Shown: positions 10,131 to 22,235 of the stretch, in pieces
Layout of the letters: every line of letters starts with the position of its first letter
Numbering within the stretch: position 1 is the stretch's first letter
DNA from: Porodaedalea pini
Lineage: Eukaryota; Basidiomycota; Agaricomycetes; Hymenochaetales; Hymenochaetaceae
Direction: 5' to 3'
Assembly (NCBI GenBank): GCA_002794775.1
Contig: NBAY01000024.1
Span: 434,001-498,000, forward strand
Length of the DNA: 64,000 nucleotides
Notes under the pieces: model-generated
The model's database searches: none
Told to the model about the DNA's origin: nothing
The model's input: only the letters and a program-made list of their open reading frames with translations
Program-made: the position numbers and the translations under genes

Positions 10131-13100
10131 TCATTGACGAAAAAGGCCATTGCGGACTAATGCGAAATAAGGGCAACAATTAAGAGAATGACAGACATCA
10201 TGTTTGGTGCACAGCGGGTCCGGGCAACGTGGGATGAGGTTTCGATCATGCAAATCGAGCGCGTTCAGCATGATGCTGGCGGCACGTGAAAGAACTGTAC
10301 GATGTATCATCTTCCTTGGAGAAAGCTTCAGGAATGGGTGTAAAGACCGGGTTGGGTGAAGGATAAACGATGACGGCTCGAGAATAGAGCGGTGTCCACG
10401 CAAATTTACGATATTGGCTTTCCAGTCTCGTATAAGATCGAGATGTACTTGCGCCTTCAAATTGGGGAGTGATTCCGGTGTGGTCTCACGATGAGGGTTG
10501 GATGCCGCATCCTTTGCCAGCTTATCAGCTTTAGAGTTACCCAGTACTCCCCGATGAGATGGGAGCCACTGGACTGTGATGTGGGAGGCCTCGTGATGGA
10601 GGGCTAGGAAGATTCCGCATAGGTGGCGGAAAGTGATGATAAAGTCTGCATGGCGAGCGTCTTCCGAGAAGATGAGCTGGACGCAATTAAGCGAGTCGGA
10701 GACGATATGAATGTGGACGGGCATGAAGCATTTTGAAAGGAGAGATGAGATACGACGTATGGCTGCGATGAGCGCTTCCTGCTCTTCAAACAAGATGTTT
10801 GATCGAGAGTGCGCTGCTGAAGAAAAGACAGCGAGTTCCTGCTGATTGTGCATGATAACGAATCCATGACCGCCGTTGAGGTAACCATCGGCATCAGGGA
10901 TGATGGAACCATCTGTAAAGATAAAGTATTGATAGGGAGGGGGGTGTAAATAAAAAGAATTGAAAGCGCGAATAGCCCGGGGACGTTGCTCTAGTGAAGG
11001 GATAGGAGCCATGATAAGGCGGGAATGAATTGGGGTAAAAGAAGGGAATGAAATTACTTTAGGGATCTGAATGCCCGGAAGAAGTGAAGACATTAAATAT
11101 TGTTTTGAGGTAGGAACGAGTTTAGAATGGGCAAAATATGACAGGAGAAAACGTTGGGAAAGTGATCGGATGAAGAGGGGAAGGGGTGGACAAGATAGAA
11201 AGGATTCGGCCACAGAAGGCTGAATGTTTGAGTGGAAGATAGAATGGAAGAAGCAATTTTGTGTTTTCTGGAGAATAGAGGAAACGAATGGAGATTCTGG
11301 AAAAAGAACGGCGCCGTAAATGGCGACAGAGCGAATCAAGCCAAAATAAAGGAGGCGTGCATATTGGAAGTAAGCGCCGTTAGACCGGTTAAAAAGGAAA
11401 TAGCGCTGATGAAGAGTAGAAAGGGCTTTATTTGCCCGAGATTCGAAGTGAAGTTTGGGTGAGAGGTCATACGAAAAAAATGACCCCAACCAGGTTAGGT
11501 GACGCGAAGGACGGATGACGAGGTTGTTGGGTAAGGACAGGGATGCGGTGGATGACGAAGGAGAGTCTTTTAGAAAGAACCGAAAAGTAAAATCGGCAAC
11601 AGGACGATAAGGGAGAATGTGAAGAAGTTCAATGGTGTCGGGGTCGATAGATAAACCAATAGATTGAAATTGGAGTGAAAGAAATTGGAATTGGTTGCGA
11701 AGGCGTACTAAATTGGATCGTACGCTGAGTGAACGAGCGTAAAGAAGATGGTCGTCCATATACGCAAGTAAAGGACGATGAGCACCAAAATGATTGTTGT
11801 AAGCCGTGATAATGTCGGCTGCTGCAAATATAGAGATAAGAGGGGACAGCGGGGATCCTTGGGGGACTCTGCGGTTGGGTTTAATGAAAGGAGGGGAAAA
11901 GAAATTGTTAAAGTGAAATGAAATCGGGCGGTTTTGAAGCCATGCCGAAAGAACATGAATAATGTTAGGGTGAACGTTAGAATGAATGAGCTTGGAAAGA
12001 AGGCGGTTATGGGAAATATTGTCGAAGAAACCTTGAATGTCAATGGTAAGGACAGAAGTAATAAGATATTGGTGCCGTAGGTAGACGGATGTCGGAGCGT
12101 CGCCGCCGCTAGTAATAAAAGGCTGGTTAAGAATGGTAGAAAGTAATTTGTAACAGGCGGTGAGGGAAGAACGATGTTTTCGACACCCATGTTGAGCGTC
12201 TGGAAGGAGATTATTAAGCTCGAAGAAGGGTTGGAGAAGATTGAAAAGAACGCGTTCGAAAAGTTTTGCCTATGGTGTCCACCAGGGTAATAGGTCGATA
12301 TGCCCTGGGAACTGTAAAGTCAGATCGCTTGGGCTTAGGAATGAACGTGACAAGAGAAGTTTTGAAAGGAAGTGGAAAATGACCGATCTTTAAACACAAA
12401 GAAAATAGGTCAACGAAAAACTGCCCCTGATGCTCGATTAAGAGCTCCAAGTGTTTATACGAGATGTGGCTATTGCCAGGGCTTGTTTCGCGATCGATAC
12501 CATGGAGTGCAGCATGTATGTCGCTCATTTTGATGGGGCGAAAGTCCCGGAGGGCAGGAAGGGGTATGGCCTCCGGTGTAGACGTTAGTGGTGGGAAGAA
12601 TGTCTCGCGAAAGAGGGACGATTTGTCGTTTTCAGTCGTGGTGAATAACCCATTCGACATTCGAAGTGCTCCGATGGGGGCGCGACGACGAGCCATGCCC
12701 AAATGCTGATTATGCCAGACGGAGTGAGCGTCGGATTGTTGGAGATGAGTGCCATAAAAGGTGTTCTTGGCATGGGCGATTTCAGAGTCGAGACGATGCT
12801 TCGAGTTGGGGTGAGGGTTACGACAATGTGCGTGGTATAGTTTAGAGCACTCTTCGGACCATCCAATTGTTGGGGCCAAAGTACGAGCGGGCTTTTCGTT
12901 TCTGGAGAAAATGGGTAGCGAAGTCAGAAATGGATGAATTAAGGGATGAAACCAGGTCGTCCAGCGCCTCAGGAGAATTGATCCCCGCTAATGAAAAGGG
13001 GAATAAGTTAGAATCACAAAACGCTCCAATAAAAATGGGCAAATCGCGAGAATAGATAGAACGAAGGGGATGCTGCGATTTTGCAGACAAAACGTTAATG

Positions 13101-13822
13101 TTAAATGAGAATTGAATGGGGAGGTGATCTGAAGCCGTAGCCAGGGAAGGGTCTGAAACGGAAATGTGTTCTAGAAGGAAGGGAGCGAAATCATCAGAAG
13201 CGATGACGAGATCGATGATAGATTTGGCACCGGAAGAACGATTAAAATAAGTATGTTGGTCTGGGGGGTTGCAAACAATTAAACCGTTCTCATTGATCCA
13301 GTCAACGAGAGCGGAAGATTGAGAAAAGGAGGAGGAGCGGTCAGGTAAAGACCAGAGGTCCGAGTGTCGATTAAAATCACCAGTAAAGATGTTGGAGGGG
13401 ATATCAAGCGAAGGAAGAGGGTCCTCGAACTCGTGAAGAGAGGGGGAATTGTAAATGTTCCAAAGTAATAAGGGGGATAAATCACCCCGGGAAATTGAGA
13501 TGACGGTAATGTTTGGAGACGAAGAGGAAGGGACATAAAGAGCGACACGATGTACAATGCGAGGGTGTACCAAGGTACAACACCTGGGTTTGTTAGAAGA
13601 GGAAGGGCGGAAAGCAGTATAAGGAGCGAAATTGTGAAGATTAAAAATTCGCGAGCCCGACGAAGAAGTTTTAGAAGGAATAATAGAATAAACAGTTGGG
13701 ATCTCCTGGAAACAAATGATGTCCGGAGCGGAATGAGTGGAAGAGAAGGCACGTAAAAGGAAATCAAAGGTAGGTTCTGAATTCCGAATGTTCTGGGAAA
13801 AAACCGAAATTGTGTCAGTCAT
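10131..13822 (-). pseudogene. LINE ORF2: endonuclease, reverse transcriptase, RNase H
   Basis: The likely start is ATG 13822 (MTDTISVFSQNIR), 5 nt after the ORF1 stop, which suits coupled re-initiation. The endonuclease part (13.8-12.9 kb) has the SQNIR and CFQEIP motifs of exo-endo-phosphatases and ends with DLVIASDDF and SDHLPI. A frameshift near 12.86 kb leads into the RT fingers (PRAYRPITLVDTIGKTF). A second frameshift near 12.25 kb (one extra base in ACTTTTCGAA) precedes IDIQGFFDNISHN, RRVPQGSPLSP and AYMDD. RNase H follows (FTDGSIIPDADG, VSDSLN, WLPSHRGVLGNSKADKLAK), and then a terminal cysteine/histidine cluster. Removing the two shifts would give a protein of usual Tad length. Confidence 0.88.
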
Positions 13823-13827
13823 AAAGC

Positions 13828-16062
13828 CTAGAATGGGGAACGATAATTTCGGCGAGCTGGACACTCCGGGGATCTGGCGCTGTGATTGCCCTGGCAGTTA
13901 ATGCACAGAGCGAAATGATCGCATTGAAGATTATTGGATGCTGTGCATGGAGCGCATTTCGCGACATGGACGGCAGTGCGGTGAGGTTCGGAGCAGATTG
14001 CGCAGCGAGCGACTGATCGGCATTTGGCAGCGGGATGACCTAGACGATGACAATTGTCACATTGGTTAATAACAGGGCGCGCTTTCATTTCTTTGAGACG
14101 TCGGATGACACCAAACACTGGGACGGAGCGGTTGTTATGGAGGAAAAAATGGTCGAAGCATAAGCGTGCATCGTCTTTGAGGACAACCGACACGTTGCAA
14201 TAGTCACGTTGGTTTAGGCGCTCTATTGAGGACATGAATCGGGGCAGGAACATGAATTCATGGCCCTCGAACTGCGGTAGCGCAGAGATTTCTTCGACAA
14301 GATCCTTTTCCAAGTAGATCAGGTTGGTGTCCTTGTCAAAGACGGGGACACCAGGAATAACCATTTTGAATTGCGGCGACGGGGTGAATGCCTTGGCGCC
14401 AGAAATGTTGATAATGCGGTTGAGTTGGGAAACGAGCGTGCTGTGCTGTGTATCAAAGTCTGAACGAATGTTAGTGAAAGCAATGAGAAGATTGCTATTG
14501 GAGGTGTATTCGAACATTCAAAATGACGAGGTGTTTGAAAGTGGGTTGCCCTTCAGGCCTGCGCAGACCGCATTTTTAATAGATAGGGGGGACGGGCGAA
14601 CGGCTAGGTCACCCGGTAGCGAAAAGAAGATACGACGGACGTTGCGCACACGGGTATTTACCGATCCGTTAGATCGGTTGACGGGTACTGTGGAGATTTC
14701 CCCTTGAGGGTTCTGCTCAGTGATACGGACTACCTTGGTAGAGGTAGCCTTAGGCTTCTTTTTGGGCTGCTCTGGCGTAGGACACGGTGGTGAAACCCTC
14801 CTTATCCATGCCGACCGTTTCGACGGGTGGGTAGTAAACCTTGGTTTGTGAGTCCCGAGGGGCGTTGTGTTCTGAATGGGCGTATCCGTCAGGCGCGATG
14901 ATTAAACCCTCTGTGGTCATGCGATAACCAGAGCCTGGAACACGGGTTTTGGCAATGGTGGCGGCATATTCAGTTTTACCGTTTTTGGGAGCTGGGACGC
15001 ACTGTTTAACGATTGGGGCTGGGGGGGGAAATCTGGGATCATGAGTAAAGCGGGCCCCGAGGGGTTCCGGAAGAATTTTCTTCTGTTTATTTAAATTAGT
15101 GTTAGTAGGCATGAATGAGTGAGTCGAGGAAACAGGGGCATCTGAAAGTTGTTTTTCGATTGAGTTTGTTTTTTTGGATATGGAGGAAACAACTGCCGAA
15201 AGATGATGGATGGAACGAGACATAGCGTGCATGGTGTCTGTGATTTCTTGGTCCCGAATAGTCTGGCTGTTAGTATAAATATTCTCGAACACATGTTTAA
15301 AGGAAGGAGAATGGATGCGAAACGTGGAATGGAATGCCTCGAGACTTTCGTTAGCTGAATTAGAAAGACTGGTTTCGTCGTCCAAACTGTTTGACTTGTT
15401 GATCCAGGATACTAGGTTGGATCCAATGTTCGCGAGGATAGACCCGGCGCGAACCAGATCTTCGAACCAGGGTTTGTCAGATGACCATGTCGGTTGGGAA
15501 ATGAGCGTATTAATATTGTTGATGGTCTCTTTGGTGAGATCGGCGAAACCCAAGTTGACCTTCTCGGCGATGGCCGGATCAGTCATTTCATCGATATCGT
15601 CCATAGTATTGTCGACCTGTGGGGCCTGGCTAGGATGTTCATCCGGTATGTACAAGTCGTCGTCCATAGCGTCGTCGTCAATTCGAGCAGGGGCCGGGAT
15701 GGGCATATGTTCTTCTTCTGAGTTCGAGCGCTTAAGAGCGTTCTGCGATTCGATCTCCGGGGTAGGGGGAGATCCCCTTGTTTACGAAGTTTAGCGGCAT
15801 GTTCGTCCGCCTCGACGTCGGGAGACCATTTAGCACGGTTCACTCGTACTGTAGCGCATACGTTGTCGTCATGGTTGTAGGTCTTGTCGCGACCACAAGT
15901 GACACATAATTTGGCGGTCCCGCTAACACACTGGCGACTGTGATAGGGGAGATCCTGTTTACACTCCTCACACTTGGTGGGGTCCTTGGGATTCACAAGG
16001 GAACGATAAGACTTTGTCTTGTTAAGAGAAGCTTTTGCTCTGGTCAACATCTTGTTGTCCAT
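13828..16062 (-). pseudogene. LINE ORF1: zinc-knuckle nucleic-acid-binding protein
   Basis: The probable start is ATG 16062 (MDNKMLTRAK). The N-terminal part has a CxxC-rich cluster (CEECKQDL, CVTCGRDKTYNHDDNVC). A 1-nt loss in a G run near 15.77 kb shifts into the 15706-14750 frame. A second shift near 14.75 kb at CCCAAAAAGAAG and an in-frame TGA near 14.52 kb follow. The C-terminal part carries three knuckle-like motifs (CDNCHRLGHPAAKC, CAICSEPHRTAVH, CINCQGNHSARSPEC). These bind RNA in Tad-type ORF1 proteins. Its TAG stop sits 5 nt before the ORF2 ATG. Confidence 0.8.
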
Positions 16063-16128
16063 AGCACAGAGAGATAAAAACGAGTTGACTGCAAGATTCC
16101 CACGGTCCAGATGGTGGTAAGAGATCAA

Positions 16129-17815
16129 GAAGTGACTACCTCACTTGCTGTCTGGCAGCGGTCCACAGGTTCGTCGACTCATATATATTCCATTTGAGGG
16201 CACTCTGGTCTAACGCATACTAGCTGAACACAAACATCAGTAGACCAGGCGTGCGCTTCCCTTTTTACCTCCAGGCGCTCTTTCTCGGCAAGTCTTACCA
16301 TCTCTTTGTATTGACATACTGAGCAAGCGTCGTCTTTTAGCCTAATGTCACCGCGTTCCTACTTCGTCGGTGCACTTTCGTCGCCATGGTGGTTACTTCG
16401 TTCATCTTGGGATTCCGAGGGCAGCCCGAGATGAGCCTGCGCAATACCATTGCCGTTCACTACTCCTCGCCATCTCATGGACTGCCATCTTCTTCAGCCT
16501 CCTGACCTACATCCGCTTCGAGAATGGCGATACTACGCTCGAGATTATCTATATAATCCATTCCTATATGATCTTTGCTTTTGACCTTGCTGTCCTCATC
16601 ACCACGCACACGTTCCGCACCACTCCGCGATGCAAACCCGCATCCTGTCGCGGTCATCTTCAAAGCTTTCCCCGCACTCACTGTAGGCCGATTTCTTGAC
16701 TTCGTCATCCTCGCAATGTTTTCGTTTTGTGATTTCAGTCGAAGCCAATATAGTGCTTTTAGAACGTGTCTCACGAAGCGGAAGGAGGAAAGGCTAGAGG
16801 AGGTAGAGGAAATCAGAATGGAATGAGCATCTGGAGTTACTGAAGGAAACCTGCGTTGGATATCCGGAGACCCGGAGCGAGGCTTCAATGGCCCAGAACC
16901 GAGGAGTCACGCGGTCTCTGGTGCTAGACAGCTGGAAGATGGTCTTCATCCTATCACTGTCTCAGGACCGAGGTAGCCTTCATCATCTTTCTATGGGCGC
17001 TGTCCGTCATGAACACCGAACTACTCATCTTACGAAACGCTTCGATGATGGCGGCGACGGGATTGGTCCAGGTCCGGGGCTTCGGCGAGATGCTCCCGAT
17101 GTTCCTCGTTACCCTTCCGTTCGTCAACCTGTCGAAAGCCCTCATTGGGCTGTTTTTCCATAAGGCCTGTTCACAAGATAGATATATTCATACGGTAGCC
17201 TATGCCTCGTCGTACAGCGACTGACAATCATGGACAGGGCCTCGTCCCGTGCCGCTGCGAACGGCTTATAACATTCACCGACCGGAGTGGATATCGTCCT
17301 TCCGGCGCAGAAGTACAGTTAATGCGCGTGCGGCCGACAGACAACCGTCTGTGCGTATATCTGTCAATTCAATACACTCTAATCCAGTAGGAGTTGTCCC
17401 CAACGTGAAGGACGAAGAGGATAGCAACGGGCGAATAAATTTTGCAGGGACAGATGACAAGACGAGCACGTCCGCGCTAAATGATCATATGATAATCCAG
17501 TTAAACGTTACTCTTTTCCATCTTTCATATTTCTTTTATCCCTTTCTTTTCTGCTTGTTCAGTCCACACTGAAGTGTATGCGTGTACTCGAGGAAGTTCA
17601 AAATAATGTTGACACAGAGTATTCGGATTTGGAGTGAAAGCGGTTAGACTACCTTTCGTCGGAGAAGCTGAAGAATCACTTGAATCTCTTGGTATCTGGT
17701 TATTCGCGTTCTTTTTGTCAACGGATACGTTAGTGAGTATTTCAAAACAGCGAATCGATAGATATTAAACTACAAAAGCTACAAGAATGCTATTTTTCAC
17801 AAACTTACGTGCTGT
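16129..17815. other. No confident gene; fragments encoding hydrophobic segments
   Basis: Plus-strand frames at 16.37-16.70 kb (TYIRFENGDTTLEIIYIIHS, FAFDLAVLITTH) and 17.0-17.2 kb are hydrophobic. They could be exons of a decayed fungal membrane receptor-like gene, but I could not build a continuous spliced reading frame. The rest is the 3' flank of family copy B. Confidence 0.3.
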
Positions 17816-17820
17816 CTGAG

Positions 17821-20800
17821 TCAAATATATGCTTTAAAGATGAAACCAAGGGTGAAGGAAAGCACAGCGACGACTGCCAGATGGAAGACGGTCATACTGA
17901 AGCGAGCCACACCTTCAAGGGAAGCGCAATTAATTCATGACTGAATTGGTTATCAAGCATCTGAGACCTACCTGTACAACGAGCTCCAGGAGCAATAGCT
18001 TGTCCTCCAGTTTCGTCTACAGCTAGTCCATCTGATTCAGAGGCTGTTCTGGTTACTGTCCTTCCGTCGCAGGTCGAGGGATCAATATCGATAGACTCTA
18101 CGTCAGGATCCAATGGGGAATCCAACTGGCCAGTCTCCAAATCCTTCGGATCGGTTCCGGTTTCGTCTTCGCCTTTGCAGGATGAGAACTCGACTTCGTC
18201 AGACTGCAGCGAACCAGACTCGTCCTTGTTTCTTCCTCGCATGAGCGATACCCCAGCTCCGTGATTTCCGAGCCCAATCCCATTTTCCTCTCGAGTTCAT
18301 CCAACGCAAATTCATATCGGTTTCCATCCCTTCGTCGACGATTTGGAGGTCGGAGTCGGTCTCGGATTGATGTATATCACCGCGCGATGGGGTTGCCAAT
18401 TCACTCGTCCCCCGGTTAGATAAGGCCCTGTCTCCTTCGCACGATATTAACTTGGCCTTTCAAAATGCGAGCTAGGCTCGACCTCACTTTCTTCGTCGCA
18501 TGAGTGAAGTTCAAGCTCATTGAGTTCCAAGTCAGATCCAGTGCTCCCTCTACCTCCTAATGAGTGTTCCGCTTCATCCAACATTTCTTCGCTCGCCATA
18601 TATTCCTGTGCGAACTTGTCGCACTTCACTACTAGTGGCGCGCCTCATGAAGGGGTATCTCTTCAGCAATGTTACTTTTTTTTTAAAAACCCTTCCGCAA
18701 GTTCCGTTTGGTAAAAAAGTGATTTATCCTTCGCTCGATGAACCGCCCTCCGGCCTGATAAAGATATGTGTCGACTATGCGGCCAATTCCAGGAAGGTCA
18801 TCGCCCGTCTGGTTTGACGACATCCTTGACGAGTACAGAGAGCAGGTAACCCCTGAGCTATCTGTAGAGATAGATCCAGACTCCAGCTCTATGTCTTGGG
18901 GAGCCCTGCTATCACCGTCATCCTGTGTGTCTTCCGCCTTAGCAATTATTGGATTGATTATCCGCTCAATGAACCTCCCGCCAGGTTGCAAGACGTAAGT
19001 ATCAATTGTGCGGCCCGGTCCAGTAAGGTCATCGCTTGTCTGATTTGGCGACATTCTCGTAGACGCCAATGAGCATGTAGCAGTGATTGTTGATCCACAG
19101 ACAGAGCGCGTGTCAACGTCGGCCGCGAGAGCGGCATTGTCTCGGGAACCTTCCGCTTCGTCAGTGGATGACATGTAGTGACGATTAAATGTTCTCTTGT
19201 CACTCTCACCTTTCTGAATGCATTGATCCTTCTTCATCTTCGCGAAGCTTGAGAAATTCTCCGTAGTCGCAAAATCCGTCGTTGATAGAGCCTGAAGCAT
19301 CATATCACACCGATACATATCGAGAGCCATGAAGTAATTGGCATAATCCCAAGCTTTGGCTCGCAGCATGAAATAGGATCTGTCAGCTGATGTCAGCCAG
19401 TGTATCCCGTCTCTTTGTACTACTTACGTATCGACGTAGCGAGCCATTTCATTATACACTCGTAACTCTGCAGAAGTTGGAGTGGACGAGCGAAACAATG
19501 GATCATCGACAACGAAGTCCATCACTACACGCTCAAGTGGACAAGCGAGGGAGCCTAGAAGAGGCTGTAAACCTGGGCACGTATATCTACGTTTCAGCGC
19601 ATCCAAGGGCAGAGTATGTTCGCCATCTCTACCAGCGCAGATTACGGCTTGCACGAAGGCGCCTTTCGTACTGTGTATGTAGACAAAGTTATCAGAGTTC
19701 ATTTCGGTAACGTTTATCGACAGCATCTGGAACTCCTTCGATTTGAGTACTCGAGGCATCCTATCTGCATACCTGTTTGCAGAGAAGTCACAAATTTTAC
19801 ACATCTCTGAGGTTTCCTGACCTACCGGAGAAAAAATTCGCCTAGGGAAGATTGAATTTCATCCGATAACTCGTAGATCATTAAGATTGCACGATAGAAG
19901 GCTGCTTCGCACTGTTCCCATTCGAAGTAATTTGGTGAGTTTCCGACGGAAGAAATGACGCACTCCAACACAGAATCGGAAAAAATATAGTCGATTGTCT
20001 TCCGGAGAAATCGCATGACAAGGAACGCAGTCTCGCAATCACTATAAATGCAAGTATAGTATAACATAAGCTCATTCTTGAGTTTTGAGTGCAGGGACGA
20101 GCAGTGATTTGACATACTCGAGATATGGAGCAATTTTATCCCATAATGAGATTAGAAACCTATCAATGTTATCAGGCCGTTCAGCATCGCCTGTCGTGAA
20201 AATAGTCCACTCCCGAAGTAGTGTGTTGATCTCTGCATCGCCGAGTGAAATGAGTGCTTTGCGCGAGCTATCCAGTAGGTCGTCGTCGAAGTAACCGAAA
20301 CGGAAATAGATTTGAACATAAACCGAGATGATTTGGGTTGCGCCCATCGCCTTTAAAAGGGCCAGGACATTGTAGTCGCTGACGGATAGATCAAGGATGT
20401 GGTCCATTGCTTGCTTCTTTGTCGATGGCACTTTCGAGCTTGTACAGAATGTGAGTAATAGTTCAGATCCGAATTCGAATGAACAAAAGACGCACTTCAC
20501 GCATTTCAGCAAATATTTAATATCCTTCTTGAGCTTGTTTGCTTCAGCTTTAATTGCGGTTGGCGATCGAATAAACCCTTCGCCATTATCGTGGCATTCC
20601 AAACAGGGACGACCATCGTAATGCCGAAATGAGTGATCGATGGTCTTCCTCCTTCGACGGATCCTCTGTGCCGTCACGCGAGGCCCGTAGCCGAGTCGTT
20701 CTGCCGATTTACTGAGAAAGAGTTCGACACGACGCCCGGCAATCGTGTACGCCTTATCAAGGGTGCGACCAGGGCCGGGAAGGTCGTCGGCGGTCGAATT

Positions 20801-20878
20801 CGTGTCCGCACGAGAGTGGACAAGTGAGAGCTCAACAGTGCCGGGGTCCGACGTGTGGTGAGAGAAATCCATGCTCAT
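17821..20878 (-). pseudogene. Family copy B (DDLPGPGR-repeat protein), rearranged
   Basis: Homologous to copies A, C and D. It starts at ATG 20878 (MSMDFSHH) and has one N-terminal DDLPGPGR module, a CLEC pair, and the helical central region with the same intron positions (for example the intron ending near 20043 before ETAFLVMR). After exon 4 it lacks the FSSAGVYPL domain of copies A, C and D. Instead it has two further modules (SDDLTGPGRTIDTYVLQPGG and GDDLPGIGRIVDTYLYQAGG, about 19.1-18.7 kb). The acidic SCDEES tail resumes near 18.63 kb after an A-run and stops. The last exon encodes a hydrophobic tail (FHLAVVAVLSFTLGFIFKAY) ending at 17821. Stops between 18.7 and 18.4 kb imply a pseudogene unless unusual splicing removes them. 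Confidence 0.75.
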
Positions 20879-21119
20879 GCGATCCGTAGACAACGTAGAG
20901 GAGAGATGACGAGGGTAGCACGATGCAGCCTTTTAAGGACAGGATGAACGTGGAGCACTGGAAAGCAATGCTTAATACAGAGGGAGCAATGCGGCGATTG
21001 ATATCAGTCTATATACCCTACAGCATTAGCCCACGGGTACACTATTCTGATGGCCAAGATCGGAACTTACTTTTACGAGTGGAACGATTAAAATGATGCG
21101 CCTTGGCTGTGTTACATGG
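20879..21119 (-). promoter_or_regulatory. Upstream region of family copy B with the shared 22-bp block
   Basis: The 22-bp block (21098-21119) is identical to that of the other three copies and lies 220 bp from the start codon. A TATATAG sequence near 21010 is a possible core promoter. From 21120 to 21486 I see no gene; a short TTACCCAACC direct repeat lies near 21240-21270. Confidence 0.5.
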
Positions 21120-21486
21120 TTGGAGGAATTGTCTTTCTGCGGAACTAGTTAGGTGCGGGCTATGTACTGTATGATTGATGAACATTGCGAAGTTTCTGCA
21201 CGACGCCTCACGAACAAGCGCAAGACGAAATTTAAACTCCTACCCAACCTTACCCAACCTTACCCGACCAGTGATCGACAATAACGCTTCTGCACCAAAC
21301 AACAGCGCCGACACAAACTCAATATTAATGACACAAATATAAACACGAACGCACCATCGATACATAAGTGAAGATGACGTCTCGACCAGGAGGAAGGTGA
21401 CGACGCAGGTGCTGAAATAAAACCCGTGCCAGACATCATGTCTCTTCATAAGCACTCCGGAACTCTCACTGTCTCAGTGAAGACGA

Positions 21487-22010
21487 GTGACCCACCTCAA
21501 CCACTGGCGCAACCACAACCCCAAGACGCTCAAGTTTAAGCTCCAGAGCCCAACTCTGGTTCTCCAGATGCCCCCAACTGGCTCCCAAGAACATGTCGAA
21601 GGCTCCAATTCAGCTTTCTCCGACGGGTTCGTCGAGCTGCAAGATCTAGAGCACGCCAAGCTCGCCTACACGTGCTTCTAGTTCGTGGACAGCATCATCC
21701 ACATCCTCCTCCTCGCCTTCAAAAGCAAATACGAGCTCGACAAGGCGCTCCAGAAACAGTGCTCCGAGCTCCTCAAGTCCGGGTCCAGGTCTGGTATCAA
21801 GCCGAAGTAGCTAGAAGAGGATGCGAAGAATGAGAGGAAGCATGAGGGGAAGCAGGTGTGGGAGATCGAGAGGGTCGTGGGGAAGATCGAGAGGAGGGTG
21901 ATGAGGCGGGAGGAAAGGAAGGAGGGGAGTAAGAGGAAGGAGATGGAGATGCTAGCGAATGTAGAGAAACAGGCGATGTTGAATGAGGAGCGTCGTTATT
22001 ATATAACGTC
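21487..22010 (+). pseudogene. Degraded coding remnant R, second copy
   Basis: It is nearly identical at the DNA level to 8950-9480. The frame includes SNSAFSDGFVELQDLEHAKL, a TAG stop, then FVDSIIHILLLAFKSKYELD, a second TAG, and a Lys/Glu-rich helical stretch (VWEIERVVGKIERRVMRREE). In-frame stops shared with the first copy show an old pseudogene. No family is recognised. Nothing further is seen to 22235. Confidence 0.5.
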
Positions 22011-22235
22011 GTTTATATGTAGTGCATGTCGTATGAGTCGGCCGGCGTCGAAGATACAATTGCGAAGCGGATGGAGTCAAGAACCAATTGAGAATACACG
22101 TAGAATAAGTCGAGAACAACAATGGAATATATAATCCTGCGATTGCTCCGCCTCAATATCTACTCAAGTTAGCCCGTAAAGAAAAAAAAAGCAAGTAAAT
22201 CGTGGTATCGTTAATTCATGAAAATGCCGTCCAGA

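Larger units (their letters stand above)
10131..16128 (-). mobile_element. Tad-like non-LTR retrotransposon (LINE), decayed
   Basis: The arrangement is ORF1 with zinc knuckles followed by ORF2 with APE-type endonuclease, reverse transcriptase (AYMDD) and a C-terminal RNase H. This is the layout of the fungal Tad1 clade and relatives. Several frameshifts and one stop break both ORFs, so the copy is dead. The outer limits are set by the coding remains; the true 5' and 3' ends may lie beyond them. Confidence 0.88.

Noticed and set aside
11708..12190. Leucine-rich minus-strand frame that looks like a membrane protein
   Set aside because: Off-frame reading of the LINE reverse transcriptase; the RT motifs (FDNISHN, PQGSPLSP, MDD) lie in the neighbouring frame.
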